Assembly: GCA_034359265.1 (NCBI GenBank)
Contig: CP136896.1
Location: 22,785,501 to 22,849,500, forward strand
Direction: 5' to 3'
DNA length: 64,000 bases
Source of the DNA: Canna indica
Taxonomy: Eukaryota > Streptophyta > Magnoliopsida > Zingiberales > Cannaceae
The translations under genes were made by a program, and so were the position numbers. Under the pieces are notes generated by a model. The model was not told where the DNA came from, made no database searches, and saw only the letters and a list, made by a program, of their open reading frames with translations. Below, piece by piece: positions 12,386-23,187 of this stretch. The number at the start of each line of letters is the position of its first letter. The stretch's first letter is position 1.

Positions 12386-12689
12386 GTCTTAACTGCTTAT
12401 AGTCTTAAAGGATTTTTGATGGACTGTCTGAGACGATCTGGATGACTAATCGACTTCTAGTTTAATGATAGTTTTGTTTAATTGATTCTGGACATTTAAA
12501 TCATTATTATTTTTCTTGTACAGTTTAGTTTTGAAGAATTCTCTCTTCACTTATTTCTTAGGCATTTCTTATTTACATAAATGATCTTTTGTAAAAATGC
12601 CTAAGATATGCTGACGGATTCTTTTAAAGACGGCGGTAGTTAAATATGATTGAAGTCAGCATTTATTTAGATCTTCCTGTAATCTTCCA

Positions 12690-13010
12690 GTAATTGGTAG
12701 CAAGAAACAAAACTTTATTTCTCTTTCTTCAGCAGAAGTAGAATATTTGGTAGCAGGCAGTTGTAGTATGCAGTTAATCTGGATGAAGAGTATGTTACCT
12801 AAATATGGTCTCAATCAACAAGAGAAGATACTTTATGGTGGTACAATGAGTACTATCAAAACTTCAAGGATTCTATTGTACATTCACATGCTAAACTCCT
12901 TGATGTAAGATCAAGGTTCCAGTTGAAATGAAGTAGTTGCAACTGGTATCCACTGCAAATTGAGAATAAGTGGGTAACGTCTTCAATTCAAAAAAGGGGG
13001 GAATTCTAAA
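12690..13010 (+). pseudogene. pol: Copia RNase H C-terminal fragment
   Basis: The plus strand encodes the end of a copia RNase H: a SKKQN motif, SLSSAEVEY (the family usually has ALSTTEAEY), then LIWMK and a degenerate tail with several stops. It belongs to the nested copia, whose gag, protease, integrase and RT are gone. It is truncated at the left by the deletion that also removed the end of the 5' LTR. Confidence 0.75.
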
Positions 13011-13502
13011 TGATGATTGATAAAGTAAGTAAGAAACTCTTCTTTTAAGTTCGCACGTGTGCTTTCTTTAAGAAAGATAAGATTGGATAAGGATGCAGCT
13101 TTCTTCTTAAAGGCCATTAATTCAACGCAGTCAGGTTACTTTTTTCCCAAGGACCTAGTGTCATATCACAGATTCTTCTTTTAATTGGGATATTTGAAGA
13201 ATCTCTAAATCTTCCTTGGATAGTGTGTTCATGATGGATAAATTGGTTTTCAAAAATTTATTCTCTCACATAATCAATTTTTTCAGTTGGCATATCTCGT
13301 GTAATTGTAACTTCTGCATTGAGTTTTTCGGCGGAGGTTGTACTTTAATGCGAATGTGAACTGATATGTCATCATTTATGTCCTTTATGCGTTGCAACTC
13401 AGTTCAATTTCTTGAGAACTTAATCGACAGTCCAAATCTTCTTTTATTCTGCAATCTATTTAAGCCGAAGTTCTATTACAACACAACAAAAAGGGTAAAA
13501 CA

Positions 13503-14174
13503 ATGAGCCCGGAGAAAGAGATGGGAAGCTTCCTTGGCAAAAGAAATGATGTTCTCAAATCCTGTTGAAACTATCGACACACAAAATCTAGCACCATCCT
13601 CTGATAAAAGATCATCTCCGTCCACCCCTCATGGTCAAAAGCATAGAAAAAGATCCAAAGGGAAAGCTACAGAAAGCTATGGTAGAGGTATTGTATCCGT
13701 AACCCTCACATCACTTTCTATTTTTCCTAGTTCTGAAGAAGAGATATCTTTTGAGGGGGAGGATAAAGAAGCAAACAATTTTCTTCTGGATATGTTATTA
13801 TAACTGACAAACACTTTGACTTATTTCTAGTACAACCACGTTCTAAGGATGAGTTGATTGCAATGAGACCTGATGCAGTTTTAACCACTGATACGAGAGA
13901 AATTCGTGATGATTTTTATCAATTGCAAGTGTCTTTAGATAAGCTTCATCTGCAGGTATTAACTATTGAGCAGAAGTTTTTCGAATATTTCACTACTGGC
14001 ACTACAGCTTGGCCTTTTGAAGGAGATACTGGTTCTCTGATCCAAACAGCACAAAGTGACTACTTTTCTCTCCTTTGGCTTATTTGGCCAAAAAGGGGGA
14101 GATATGTGGTGCGGTATTTTGGTGTGGTGTTTTATGTGGTGTGGTATTTAGGTGTGGTGTTTAATTTTGAATAA
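13503..14174 (+). pseudogene. Post-pol open frames of the nested copia, function unknown
   Basis: After the RNase H remnant come two overlapping-frame coding stretches. The first (about 13534-13803) is rich in Ser, Pro and Lys (HGQKHRKRSKGKATESYGRG) and ends in an acidic tail. The second (about 13854-14174) has a predicted helical stretch (LDKLHLQVLTIEQKFFEYF). They precede a purine-rich AAAAAGGGGGAGAT (about 14093). Some Sirevirus-type copias carry an extra ORF here; I cannot show that these belong to it, and see no clear signal peptide or membrane segment. Confidence 0.35.
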
Positions 14175-14467
14175 ATTGGTTCTGGTCTTCTTATGGTCTG
14201 GTTAAGGTAAAGTAGTCTGAGGTAAAGTCTAAACCAGTTTGTGATGTCTGTCTGATGGTTGTGGTACGTGGTGATTTTCTCGTACTGTTCCATAACTACT
14301 TTGTGGTGCCTGAATATGAACTCTATGATGGAAATAGTTTTAAACTCTGTGATGACTCAAGCTTTAAAACTATTATATCTGTGAAGCTTCTCTCCTGTTA
14401 TTATGCTCTCTTTATAGCATTATTTATGACGGTTTGAGTTCTTGCTAAATAAGCCAAAGGAGGAGAT

Positions 14468-15516
14468 TGTTAGTGTTTTTATGAATGTTGGCTATATTTG
14501 ACAAAAACATTTTTTAGATTATTTATCAATAAAAATACTTTGAGCAACTACTCGTATTGATGAACTATTTATGCTGGATCTTATGTTACAATTCATTCCG
14601 ATAAATGAGTTGCTGTGACCAGAATATATTCTGAGAATGTTGAAGGTTTCAACTGTTAAGACATAGTCTTAACTGCTTATAGTCTTAAGGGATTTCTGAT
14701 GGACTATCTGAGACAATCTGGATGAATGATCGACTTCTAGTTTAATGATGGTTTTGTTTAACTGGTTCTGGACATTTAAATCATCATTATTTTTCTTGAA
14801 CAATTTAGTTTCGAAGATTTCTCTCTTCACTTATTTCTTAGGCGTTTCTTATTTACATAATTGATCTTTTGTAAAAACACCTAAGATATGTTGACGGTTT
14901 TTATTGAAGACGATGGTGATTAAATATGATTGAAGTCGGCATTTATTTAGATCTTCTAGTAATCTTCCAATGACAACTATAAATACTGGTGAAGAGATCT
15001 ATTATCGACGACTCCATTGCACGAAAATGCTATTGCCACATATATCAGAGTTGAAACTGCTGAGTGCAGACTGTCGTGTGTAGAAGAGGCAGCAACCTTT
15101 TATCTTCGAGGAGAAGATTGGATATTGGGTGGAGAACTCACTACAACATGAGGCTGTGTGGAGGACGTAACTCTGTGGCTGTGATGTCAAAGAGAGGCAA
15201 GTTGGTGTTTACTTGTAATAGCAAATATGTTTTTGTTATTTCATATTCACTGTAGTACTGGTAGTTGGATTTCGGGTGAGAAATCCAGAGGACTTATATT
15301 GTACTTATAGAGAGTGAATTGGACATCTATCCGGTGAGTGCTCCGCAGATTAGGTGACTGGTTTGTCACTGAACTATGTAAACAAATCTCTTGAGTTAGC
15401 ATTGCCTTTTTGTTTTGATTCTTACTTTGCTACAATAGGCTAGTATTAGAGCAGTTGCAACTTCCTGAGCAACTGTCCTTTACAAAAGTTTCCGAAGAGA
15501 CCTATATATATTTTTA
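14468..15516 (+). mobile_element. 3' LTR of the nested copia
   Basis: A 1049-bp LTR starting TGTTAGTG after a polypurine tract and ending TTTTTA at 15516. It is colinear with 11681-12689 apart from the MITE, with many scattered substitutions, so this copy is not very young. Confidence 0.8.
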
Positions 15517-15675
15517 GCTTTTACTTGTTATTCATACTTGCCAAAGCATCTAAGTTAGTCGCACGTAGATTTGGTTGCATTCGGGTTTGAATTGAAAAGA
15601 ATCGAATTGAACGTAGTTTTAATCCAACACTATTCAACCCCCCCCCCCCTCTCTAGTGTGGATATTTGAACAATA

Positions 15676-15693
15676 TTTTGTATCAGAGCAAGG
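15676..15693 (+). promoter_or_regulatory. Primer-binding site of copia A
   Basis: TTTTGTATCAGAGCAAGG directly follows the LTR end. This matches the initiator tRNA-Met PBS except for a base change (TGGTATC to TTGTATC). Confidence 0.8.
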
Positions 15694-15732
15694 TCGTAGG
15701 ATTAGATTTAACCATCTACCCTACAATTTAGA

Positions 15733-17400
15733 ATGTCTAACGAAATCCAACTAGCTCAAGGTTCCTCTACTCATACTCCACCACTTCTATAGTGGAAACA
15801 ACTATGCCTATTGGAATATACGAATGAATAGCTTCCTTCAATCACTAGGCATGGATGTATGGAGGATGATCCAAGTAGAGTATAAGCAACCCACCAAGAA
15901 TATGGATTAGTGGAACCCGAAAGAAATTAGACTCTTTAATGCAAATGCCAAGACCATTAATGCACCATATTGTGGCCTATCTATTAATGAGTTTAATCGA
16001 ATTTCTACTTATAAGTCCGCCTTTGAACTTTGTAATGTCCTAGAGACTACATATGAAGGCACTTCACAAGTTAAAGAATCTAAGATAAACCTCATCATGC
16101 ATGATTATGAAATGTTTAAAATGCTTTCACATGAAACTATTGATGCCATATATACTCATTTCCAAAATATTACTAATGGATTATCTAATCTAGGAAAATA
16201 TATAAAAGAAGAGGAGAAGGTAAGGAAACTCCTCCGATCTCTTCCAAAAGCTTGGGAGCCAAAGGAAATTGTGACCATGGAAGCCAAGCAATTGGCAACC
16301 TTGAAGCTTACCAAACTCATTGGATCTCTCATGACCCATGAGATCCACATGAGGGCACACAAGGAGGAAGATGGCCCCAAAAGCAAGTCCATTGCTTTAA
16401 AAGCATCTCACCGGGTTGAAGAACCTTCACCATTCAAAGAAGAAATGGATGACTTTGAAGAAATGACGATGATAGCAAGAAGGTTCATGAACTTCATGAG
16501 GGGTGGCATGAGAAGAGGCAAGGGAGGTTACACTTGCTACAATTGCAACAAGGCCGGGCACCTAAAGAAGGATTGCCCACTTCTCAAGATGGCCTCTACC
16601 TCCAAACCCCACAAGAAGGACAAGTACAAGAAGAAGTAGAAGAAGAATGCAATGATGGCTTCGTGGGATGAGAGTGAATCTTCGTCAAGTGAAGAGGAGA
16701 CCAAAAGTGTGATGGCAAATCTTTGCCTCATGGCCAATGACAATGAGGTAAGATTTACTTTTGCTGAACTTTCATTTACGCAGAAAAATTAAAAATTGAA
16801 TTTGATCAAATGAATTCAATGTCATTATAAAGAAGTTTAAAGAACTTAAAAAGGACAACAAATCTTTAGAAGTAGAGAATGATAACTTGTTACTTTCATG
16901 CTATGCTTTAAGGAAAGAAGCGGGTAGCCTTAAGGAAGAAAAACATGCCTTTGAGATTGTTAAAGAAAATTTAGAAAATGACAATAAAAAGTTAGAAAAT
17001 GAGAACAAGTTCTTGAGTGATCAAGTAGAACACTTGAATGATATCATGCTTAACTTAAAAAAGGAATTATGCATGCTAAATGAGAAAATGAATACTTTGC
17101 TAAATGTCATGCCTAAAGTTGCAAATGTTAGAAAATCCACAAATGTATATGTTTGTGCACACTTCCATGCTCACACACATAGTACTAGGAAATTTAATGG
17201 AAGTTGCTTTTCATGTGGTATTTTTGGACATAAGGATAGAGATTGTGCACTAAAGAGGAAACCCCATGCTAGATTTACTTGGGTTCCTAAGATGACTAAC
17301 AATCAAGGACCCAAGAAGATTTGGGTACCTAAGGTTGCCTCCTCTCCTTTTGTAGATGGAGAATCATCCTCAAGCAAGTATGAGCACTTGAATATTGGAT
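15733..17400 (+). pseudogene. gag: Copia A gag, degenerate
   Basis: Begins at an ATG at 15733 (MSNEIQLAQGSSTHTPPLL), shifts frame after about 20 codons, and continues with WNIRMNSFLQSLGMDVWRMI and the UBN2-type capsid region (best frame 16097-16639). This is followed by a CCHC knuckle (CYNCNKAGHLKKDC), an in-frame stop near 16640, a Ser/Glu-rich linker, a coiled coil (16887-17130), a His-rich patch and a second CCHC knuckle (CFSCGIFGHKDRDC). Gag would build the particle and package RNA. It cannot now be made as one protein. Confidence 0.8.
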
Positions 17401-17852
17401 AGAGGTTGCTCAAAGCATATGACGGGCGATATCAATCTATTTGCAACCCTATTAAGTAAGGATGGTGGACATGTGACTTTTGGAGACAATGTCAAAGATA
17501 AGATTGTTGGCATTGGAGATATAGGTATACTTCCTTACCCATGTATTAAGAATGTATTATTAGTTGATGGGTTAAAGCATAATTTGATAAGTATATCTCA
17601 ATTGTGTGATAATGGATATGTTATTATTTTTGAAGCAACTAAGTGTATCATTAGGAGTTCACCATCTAATGATATTGTCTTTTTTGCAAATAGGCATGAA
17701 AACGTATACACACTAGTCTTGAATGTTTTGCCTAATCCCCATGTTAGATGCTTAGTTGCCATGGAAAATGATTCTTGGTTGTGGTATAGAATGCTAGGAC
17801 ATGCTAGCATGAGCCTCATCCAAGAAATAACTAAAAAGGACTTAGTTAAAGG
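17401..17852 (+). pseudogene. pro: Copia A protease and start of integrase, interrupted
   Basis: Follows gag after a frameshift and stop. The active-site segment reads LDRGCSKHM, so the Ser of the usual Asp-Ser-Gly triad is Arg. Protease motifs (VTFGDN, GIGDIG) follow, then the integrase N-terminal zinc region starts (LGHASMSLIQEI). The frame ends in the CACTA-derived insertion at 17853 and resumes at 18395. Confidence 0.8.
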
Positions 17853-18394
17853 AAATTAGTGAGAGTCGGGAGACCCTTACGAAAAGAAATAAATATATGA
17901 AAAAAAGTTCTAGTGAGGGACGACCTTCACAAAAATATAAGAATTAGACGGGGTCAGCTATCCTCACTAAATGTAAGAATCATTTGGGTCTCATAAAAGC
18001 TATATCTTTTAGTGAGGGTCGACGACTCACTAAAAATAAGAATTAGTGAGGGTTAGTCAGGATTCACAAAAGCTATCTTTTAGTGAGGGTCGCTCGCAAC
18101 CCGCACTAAATATAAGAATTAGTGAGGGTCGGTTGGGCCTCACAAAAGCTATCTTTTAGTGAGGGTCACAAGCGACCCTCACCAAATATAAGAATTAGTG
18201 ACGGTCGATTTTGCCTCACAAAAGCTATCTTTTAGTGAGGGTCGGGACATGATCCTCACCTATACTTTTACTGACGAGACTTTTCCTGATGACGTGTGAG
18301 GGCTGGTTGACCCTCATTAAAAGCCTTTAGTGAGGGTCATATGGGATTTTAGTGAGGGTCGTGACCCTCACTAAAGCCTTGATTTCTTGTAGTG
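17853..18394. mobile_element. Non-autonomous CACTA-derived element (540 bp), left end truncated
   Basis: The right end reads TTTCTTGTAGTG, the inverse of a CACTACAAGAAA terminus. The interior is a run of units containing TTAGTGAGGGTCG and its complement CCCTCACTAAA, spaced about 60-90 bp, like subterminal repeats of CACTA elements. The left edge starts directly with AAATTAGTGAG, so the first bases of the left terminus appear lost. The copia A integrase frame resumes right after position 18394. There is no coding capacity. Confidence 0.7.
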
Positions 18395-18566
18395 AATACC
18401 AAAGATAAAATTTGAAAATGATAAACTTTGTGATGCATGTCAACATGGAAAACAAGTTAAGACCTCATTTCATAGCACAAATCAAGTCACTACATCTATA
18501 ATACTTGAACTAGTGGACAAGGATCTTTTTGGTCCTTGTGATGTATGGTCTAGGTGGTAAGTTATA
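18395..18566 (+). pseudogene. int: Copia A integrase N-terminal fragment
   Basis: Encodes IPKIKFENDKLCDACQHGKQ with the Cys-X2-Cys of the integrase zinc site, then a stretch with the catalytic-domain start (LVDKDLFGPCDV). The first catalytic Asp region reads DKDLFG, with altered neighbours. It is cut at KLY by the G1 gypsy element. About 20 residues expected next are missing on the far side at 29664. Confidence 0.75.
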
Positions 18567-20923
18567 TGTCACACCCCAACTGAGGGTAGTGTCACCGGCC
18601 AGGGCTTACATCTTACCCTGTAGCCTACTGTCTACACCGACATATAAGAAACCAGAACATATCGATAAAAAGAAACCACCACACAATCTTTATTCAAAGT
18701 TTTCAAGTTCACAATATATGTTTTCAAACCAAAGAAGAAAACCAACATCGTAACTAATAAAACATCTCAAGTATCAAAGTTTTACAAACTTTTCCAAAAC
18801 ACAAATGGCAGTGCAGGAAAGGGAAACAACTACTATAAGACACTGGACTATGACCCAATGCGCCGCTACGAGATATAGCACCACCACCTGCCCTCCAGCT
18901 GCACCATGCCGACAAGCCGCAATCACTGCTCATGCTCTGCAAAGCCAAGGAAACAAACTGTGAGTCCACTTGTGACTCAGTGAGCGGTTCTTTCGAACAT
19001 CAACATAATCCTCAATTAGTCATGCATAACATATAAGGTAACATTGTATATTATTAGGGAGGTAAGTTACTTTTTAACGTAACTACTGACCCTATGGGTC
19101 ATGCTGTAAAAACCATATAGGTGAAAACCTGCCATAATGGCCTATCAAGCCTCTCGCATTCGGCCCTTCGGGCCTAGTCATGGTATAAGAATCCCGGCTA
19201 TAACCGGCCCTACCATACAAGGTAGAATCACACTGGCCATTCGGCCACATCATATCAAGATGTAAACAAATAAATCCCGGGCCATCGACTAGGATGGTCT
19301 ACTAGTCTACGGTCACCGTCTGGGGTAGGGATAGCTAGTCCCACCCAACTGGGATCTGACACCTAGCGGGCCCGCTGGTGCATCTTAAGACCCAATCATT
19401 GGACGAGCTAAGCATTGGTCATTTCCGACCTCCACGCTTCGCGGTAGACCATCTCAAGCACATCACATAGTCAAATGTCCTAGGGTTTCCTTATATACAC
19501 TTCGGGCCGTTGCCCGTATCCGGCCCTAAGCCGGTCTACAGGGTCGACAAATTAATGTTGCCCTTCCAAAAATGTGTACACCTAATAGTTCTAGGTTTCC
19601 AAAAATGAATACTAGAAGTCCTAGAAGTTGTGTCATCCCCTAGCTAGGTTTCTATATATACTAAGCATCTCGCAACGTCCTACATGTTATCTAACGTTAT
19701 ACGCTACCTTGGGTGAGGAATTCTATGTACCAACCTTAGAATTCCACCCATGAACATTTTAGGACAGCATGTGTAATCTAAAAAAAAGTAAGCATAATTT
19801 ATAACATCTACTATATATAACCACGAGATTCATCAATAAACATTTATACACTGCCTTTAGAATTAAACTCAATAAAAAACAATTTATCTAGCATGGTAAG
19901 ATAACAATGAATTCAACAATGCATGAAATACTAATCATGGTAAAATAATACATCATTTCAAAAATTAAAGAGGAATGAGCTAAGGATGGTCACTAAGCTA
20001 TCTTTCCTACAATTACATGAATAAATAAATTTACTTGTCTAGTTTGCCCCTTCCCCGATACACGGGCGAACCCTTCTCCGATACGCGGGTGAACCCTTCT
20101 CATGAGGTTTTAGGGTTCATTCGGCCAAACCTTTGAGTTCTAGGGAAGACAAGTTTCTTAACACTTGAAGTCGACGATTAAGAACACACTATTCACGAAC
20201 TTAAGATCATCCGAGGGCTCTACTTCTGTCAAGAGAATTGGGGAAAATTTTGGCATGACCTTTCCCCTTTCCTCATGATTCGGCAGCCCTAGAACTTGAG
20301 AAATCGGCGAGGAAAATAAGGTGATCCGACAAGAATTTATACAAAACCATGAATACACAACTACGAAACCACGATTCGACGAAATCTTGCGAGAAAACAC
20401 ATCTTAGCACCTCTAGGGGTTCGGCTACCCGCCTCCCCCAATTATTCAAATCTAACCACTCACCTTGATTGAGGAAGATGAAGGATCAGATGATGATGAC
20501 TTCGAATCTTCTGGCGACGGCACGAAATCCCGGATCGACCAAAATCTCATTTCCTTGCTTCTTCTCCCCCTCCCCTATGCGCTGCCTTGTGCGACTCCAA
20601 GATGAGTTGCACGGTAGCATGGATGAGGCATTTTAATCCCTCATCTAACCTTCCATATTGGCCCTTGACTCTTACTCATGACTCGACTAAACCCGAGCTC
20701 GACTTGGGTTCTGACTGTAGCCGCAACACGAGTCGATTTAAACTTGATTAAGGTATAAATGCATAAAAGGAAAGAGTCATTTTCCCAATTTAATTGCATA
20801 CATCATTAGTCGAGTCATACCTTTTTACTCGAGGCGATCTTGAGACTCGACTCGACTACCCCAAGGTCCGACGCGCTGCACCAAAATAGATTTTTATATT
20901 AGGAAATTTTCGCGGGTCTTACA
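18567..20923 (-). mobile_element. 3' LTR of G1
   Basis: 2357 bp, from TGTCACACCCC at the left to TTACA at 20923 (TGTAAGACC on the minus strand). Relative to the other G1 LTR it lacks a segment near 20035, where 'ttacttg' runs straight into 'tctagtttgcccc'. Short open frames in it recur in the partner LTR and are not genes. Confidence 0.85.
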
Positions 20924-20940
20924 ACCTTCCCCCTTAAGGG
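20924..20940 (-). promoter_or_regulatory. Polypurine tract of G1
   Basis: On the minus strand TTAAGGGGGAAGGT lies directly before the TGTAAG start of the 3' LTR. This is the expected position for priming plus-strand DNA synthesis. Confidence 0.75.
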
Positions 20941-20969
20941 AAATTCGTCCTCGAATTTACTTGAATAAC

Positions 20970-21260
20970 AAGGACTTACCGGCTCTTTGAATAAGGAAGG
21001 GTAGCGCTCTCTCATGTCCTACTCTACCTCCCAAGTGGCCTTTTGCCCGGAACGATGCTCTCATCTGACCTTTACCAGGGGAATTTCTTTGGATCTTAGC
21101 TTCCTGATTTGGAGGTCAAGGATCTCTACCGGCCTTTCCTCGAATGAGACGGCCGAATCAACCTCAATAGAAGAAGGTTCGATCACATGCAAATCATCCT
21201 TTAAATATCTCCGACGCATGGATACATGGAAGACCGGGTGTACTCTGCTCAGGCTAGGAG
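20970..21260 (-). pseudogene. int: G1 integrase C-terminus with chromodomain-like tail
   Basis: The minus strand encodes VFHVSMRRRYLKDD, VIEPSSIEVD, SFEERPVEILD, KEIPLVKVR, then ATWEVE and DMRERYPSLF. This aligns motif for motif with the intact-looking tail of gypsy B (60781-61150), typical of Tekay/Del-type chromoviruses. Two in-frame stops replace Trp or Gln codons. The frame is cut at 21260 by inserted sequence. Confidence 0.8.
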
Positions 21261-21265
21261 ATTGC

Positions 21266-21743
21266 TAGTATTAGAGCCTGGGTCTCGATTTTGAGTCTCG
21301 GCTGGCGATTGCTGAGGGGGAGATTGTTGGCGTGTAGGCTGGGCGGGCCGAGTCAGCAATCTTGCTCGTGGCGGATAGGCCTGGCGGGCTGAGTCACATT
21401 GGATGCCGGGGGCGCTCGGGTCTACTACGGTATAAGGTGAAGGTGCACCCTTCCCTCTCATCAATTGGTTTGGGGGTCGTTGGTTAGCGTCAGAGTCCTA
21501 GGAGCCGGTATCAGAGCCGAGTCCCGAGTTTGAGTCTCAGCGGTAATTGCTGAGGGGGAGATTGTTGGTGTGTAGGCCTGGCAGGCCAAGTCAGCAATCT
21601 CGCTCGTGGCGGATAAGTCTGGCGGGCCGAGTCACACTGGATGCCGGGGGTGCTCGGGTCTACTACGGTATAAGGTGAAGGTGCGCCCTTCCCTCTCACC
21701 AATTGGTTTGGGGGTCGTTGGTTAGCGTCGAAGTCCTGGGAGC
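21266..21743 (-). repeat. TRIM-like tandem array 1 (PBS/PPT core plus 182-bp repeat, twice)
   Basis: Order: a 59-bp core (21266-21324), a 182-bp repeat (21325-21506), a 56-bp core (21507-21562) and a 181-bp repeat (21563-21743). Each core starts like the tRNA-Met PBS (GGTATCAGAGCC), contains a 'ggttcgagtctc'-like word and ends in a polypurine tract (GAGGGGGAGAT). Each long repeat starts TGTTGGYG. Read on the plus strand, this is the PBS-PPT-LTR order of terminal-repeat retrotransposons in miniature. The long repeats end in GC, not CA, so the family is uncertain. No coding capacity. Confidence 0.55.
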
Positions 21744-22589
21744 AAGTTAAAGAAGTTGGATGTGGGATATTTATAACCTCTCAAAGAAACAACATCTCAA
21801 CGGGTAGAAAAACTAGCTGTTAGAGCCATTCTGCGCTTAACTCGCATCGTCTGATCGACCGAATGGATCACGAGCCTTGTGATCCGCAGTTCGGTCGACC
21901 GACAAGGCTACTGCCTATTTCTGGCTTCGATCGATCGACCGCCCGGTCGACGGAGGTCGACCGAGAGGCTACTGCCGATTTGCAGCTTTATTCGGTCGAC
22001 TGACCGGTCGACTGACATGGCTACAACCATTTTTCTAACCCTATTCGATCGACCCACCAGTCGACCGAACAAAGGCTGATATTGATTTTTCAGCCATTTT
22101 TCTTGCGCGCTTCATTTCCGGGTTTTGGCTTTCAACGAGCATCAACTTGGAGAGCTTTCCATGTGATATTTGGACTCGTCCAAGATGTCTTTGGTGCACA
22201 CATCGATCTTCGAGAAATTCTAGGATGAACTCGAGCGCGATGATCAATGTCCTTCCGATTTTCTGATTTATTCGATCGAGGACATCGAACACTAACTAAT
22301 ATGGAACCTGAAAGATTTCTCAATGAAATATTAGTTCCATATTTGTTATCATCAAAATCGAGATTAAGACCAAGGTTGAAAACCTTAAGCCAACAATCTC
22401 CCCTTTTTTGATGATTTCAAACATCCTTAAGAAAATATATCATTCAAGCATAAAGGATATCAATCATGGGATTTCTCCCCCTATCAACATGCATATCTAT
22501 ATTATAGAACTCCCCCTATCTATATGCATGGATTTCCTATATTTTCCTCCCCCTTACCTATAATTTTCTCCCTCTTTACATATAATTTT
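21744..22589 (-). mobile_element. Family II copia LTR fragment with polypurine tract and 3' region
   Basis: 21744-22395 matches the distal half of the family II LTRs, including a TATA box (21768-21775), a GGTCGACC-rich block (about 21850-22070) and the conserved end GCCAACA. It is followed by a polypurine tract (minus strand AAAAAAGGGGAGAT) and 3' noncoding DNA with 'ctccccctatc' motifs. Both ends are cut by TRIM-like arrays. Confidence 0.7.
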
Positions 22590-22976
22590 TGTTATCAGAG
22601 CCTAGGTCTCGGGCTCGAGTCTCGGCTAGCGATTGCTGAGGGGGAGATTGTTAGCGTGTAGGGCTGGCGGGCCGAGTCAGCAATCTCGCTCGTGGCGGAT
22701 AGGCCTGGTGGGCCAAGTCACACTGGACACCGAGGGCACTCGGGTCTGCTACGGTATAAGGTGAAGGTGCACCCTTCCCTCTCACCAATTGGTTTGGGGG
22801 TCGTTGGTTAGCGCCGGAGTCCTGGGAGCTGGTATCAGAGCTGGGTCCAGGGTTCGAGTCTCAGTGGTAATTGCTGAGGGGGAGATTGTTGGCGGGTAGG
22901 CCTGGCGGGCCGAGACAGCAATCTCGCTTGTGACGGATAGGCTTGGCGGGCCGAGTCAGCAATCTCGCTCGTGGCG
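22590..22976 (-). repeat. TRIM-like tandem array 2
   Basis: Second copy of the same unit: core (22590-22648), repeat (22649-22829), core with an exact TGGTATCAGAGC (22830-22886) and a truncated repeat (22887-22976). The last carries an internal duplication of a 'ggcttggcgggccgagtcagcaatctc'-type segment in part. Core 22830-22886 also contains GGGTTCGAGTCTC, resembling a Pol III B box, downstream of GGTTAGCGCC, which resembles an A-box region. The array is fused directly to the family II gag start. Confidence 0.55.
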
Positions 22977-23187
22977 TAATGTTCAATATATTTTGTCTTT
23001 ACCATGTCAAATATACCTAAACCTTGAGTCTTTAGAAATGTGTACATCCTAGATTTCCATAGACCAAAGTTAGAGGCATCGAACCTAGGAGGTGTAGACG
23101 CTATCGACTCTAGAACCATTTCGAGATCGAGACAAGGTGTAGAAGAGATGATGAAATCTTAAGCTACGAACCCGCTCTGATACCAAT
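22977..23187 (-). pseudogene. gag: Family II gag N-terminal fragment and PBS
   Basis: From an ATG at 23119 the minus strand encodes MVLESIASTPPRFDASNFGLWKSRM-like UBN2-type sequence for about 50 codons, then breaks into the TRIM-like array. Between the ATG and the LTR lies a PBS (minus strand ATTGGTATCAGAGC). It matches the start of the gag at 6728-8091 without that copy's early frameshift. Confidence 0.75.

Larger units (their letters stand above)
11681..15516 (+). mobile_element. Nested copia-type retrotransposon inside the copia A LTR
   Basis: Two related LTRs (11681-12689, truncated, and 14468-15516) flank a 1.8-kb internal region. The flanking 5-bp sequences are GCTCT (11676-11680) and GCTTT (15517-15521), a one-mismatch target duplication. 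Both LTRs start TGTTAGT; the 3' LTR ends in TTTTTA, so the terminus is TG..TA rather than TG..CA. The 3' part of the 5' LTR, the PBS, gag and most of pol are deleted; the joint is at about 12689. A polypurine tract (AAAGGAGGAGAT) precedes the 3' LTR. Confidence 0.8.
10730..15675 (+). mobile_element. 5' LTR of copia A, split by a nested copia
   Basis: LTR sequence occupies 10730-11680 and 15517-15675; the interval between is another retrotransposon. The parts join to match the LTR at 54758-55613 across the insertion point. The LTR holds a TATA box (TATAAATA, 11156-11163) just downstream of a GTCGA-rich block (about 11050-11130). The right end is GAACAATA, next to the PBS. Confidence 0.8.

Noticed and set aside
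22830..22886. Possible tRNA gene (TGGTATCAGAGC with GGGTTCGAGTCTC)
   Set aside because: No cloverleaf or anticodon arm can be formed in the right order; the sequence fits a primer-binding site or a degenerate Pol III promoter better.
21249..23119. Several open frames with a common PPRARLLTRPA-like peptide
   Set aside because: They are read-through of the 182-bp repeats on the minus strand, not a gene; only the first about 50 codons from 23119 are real gag.
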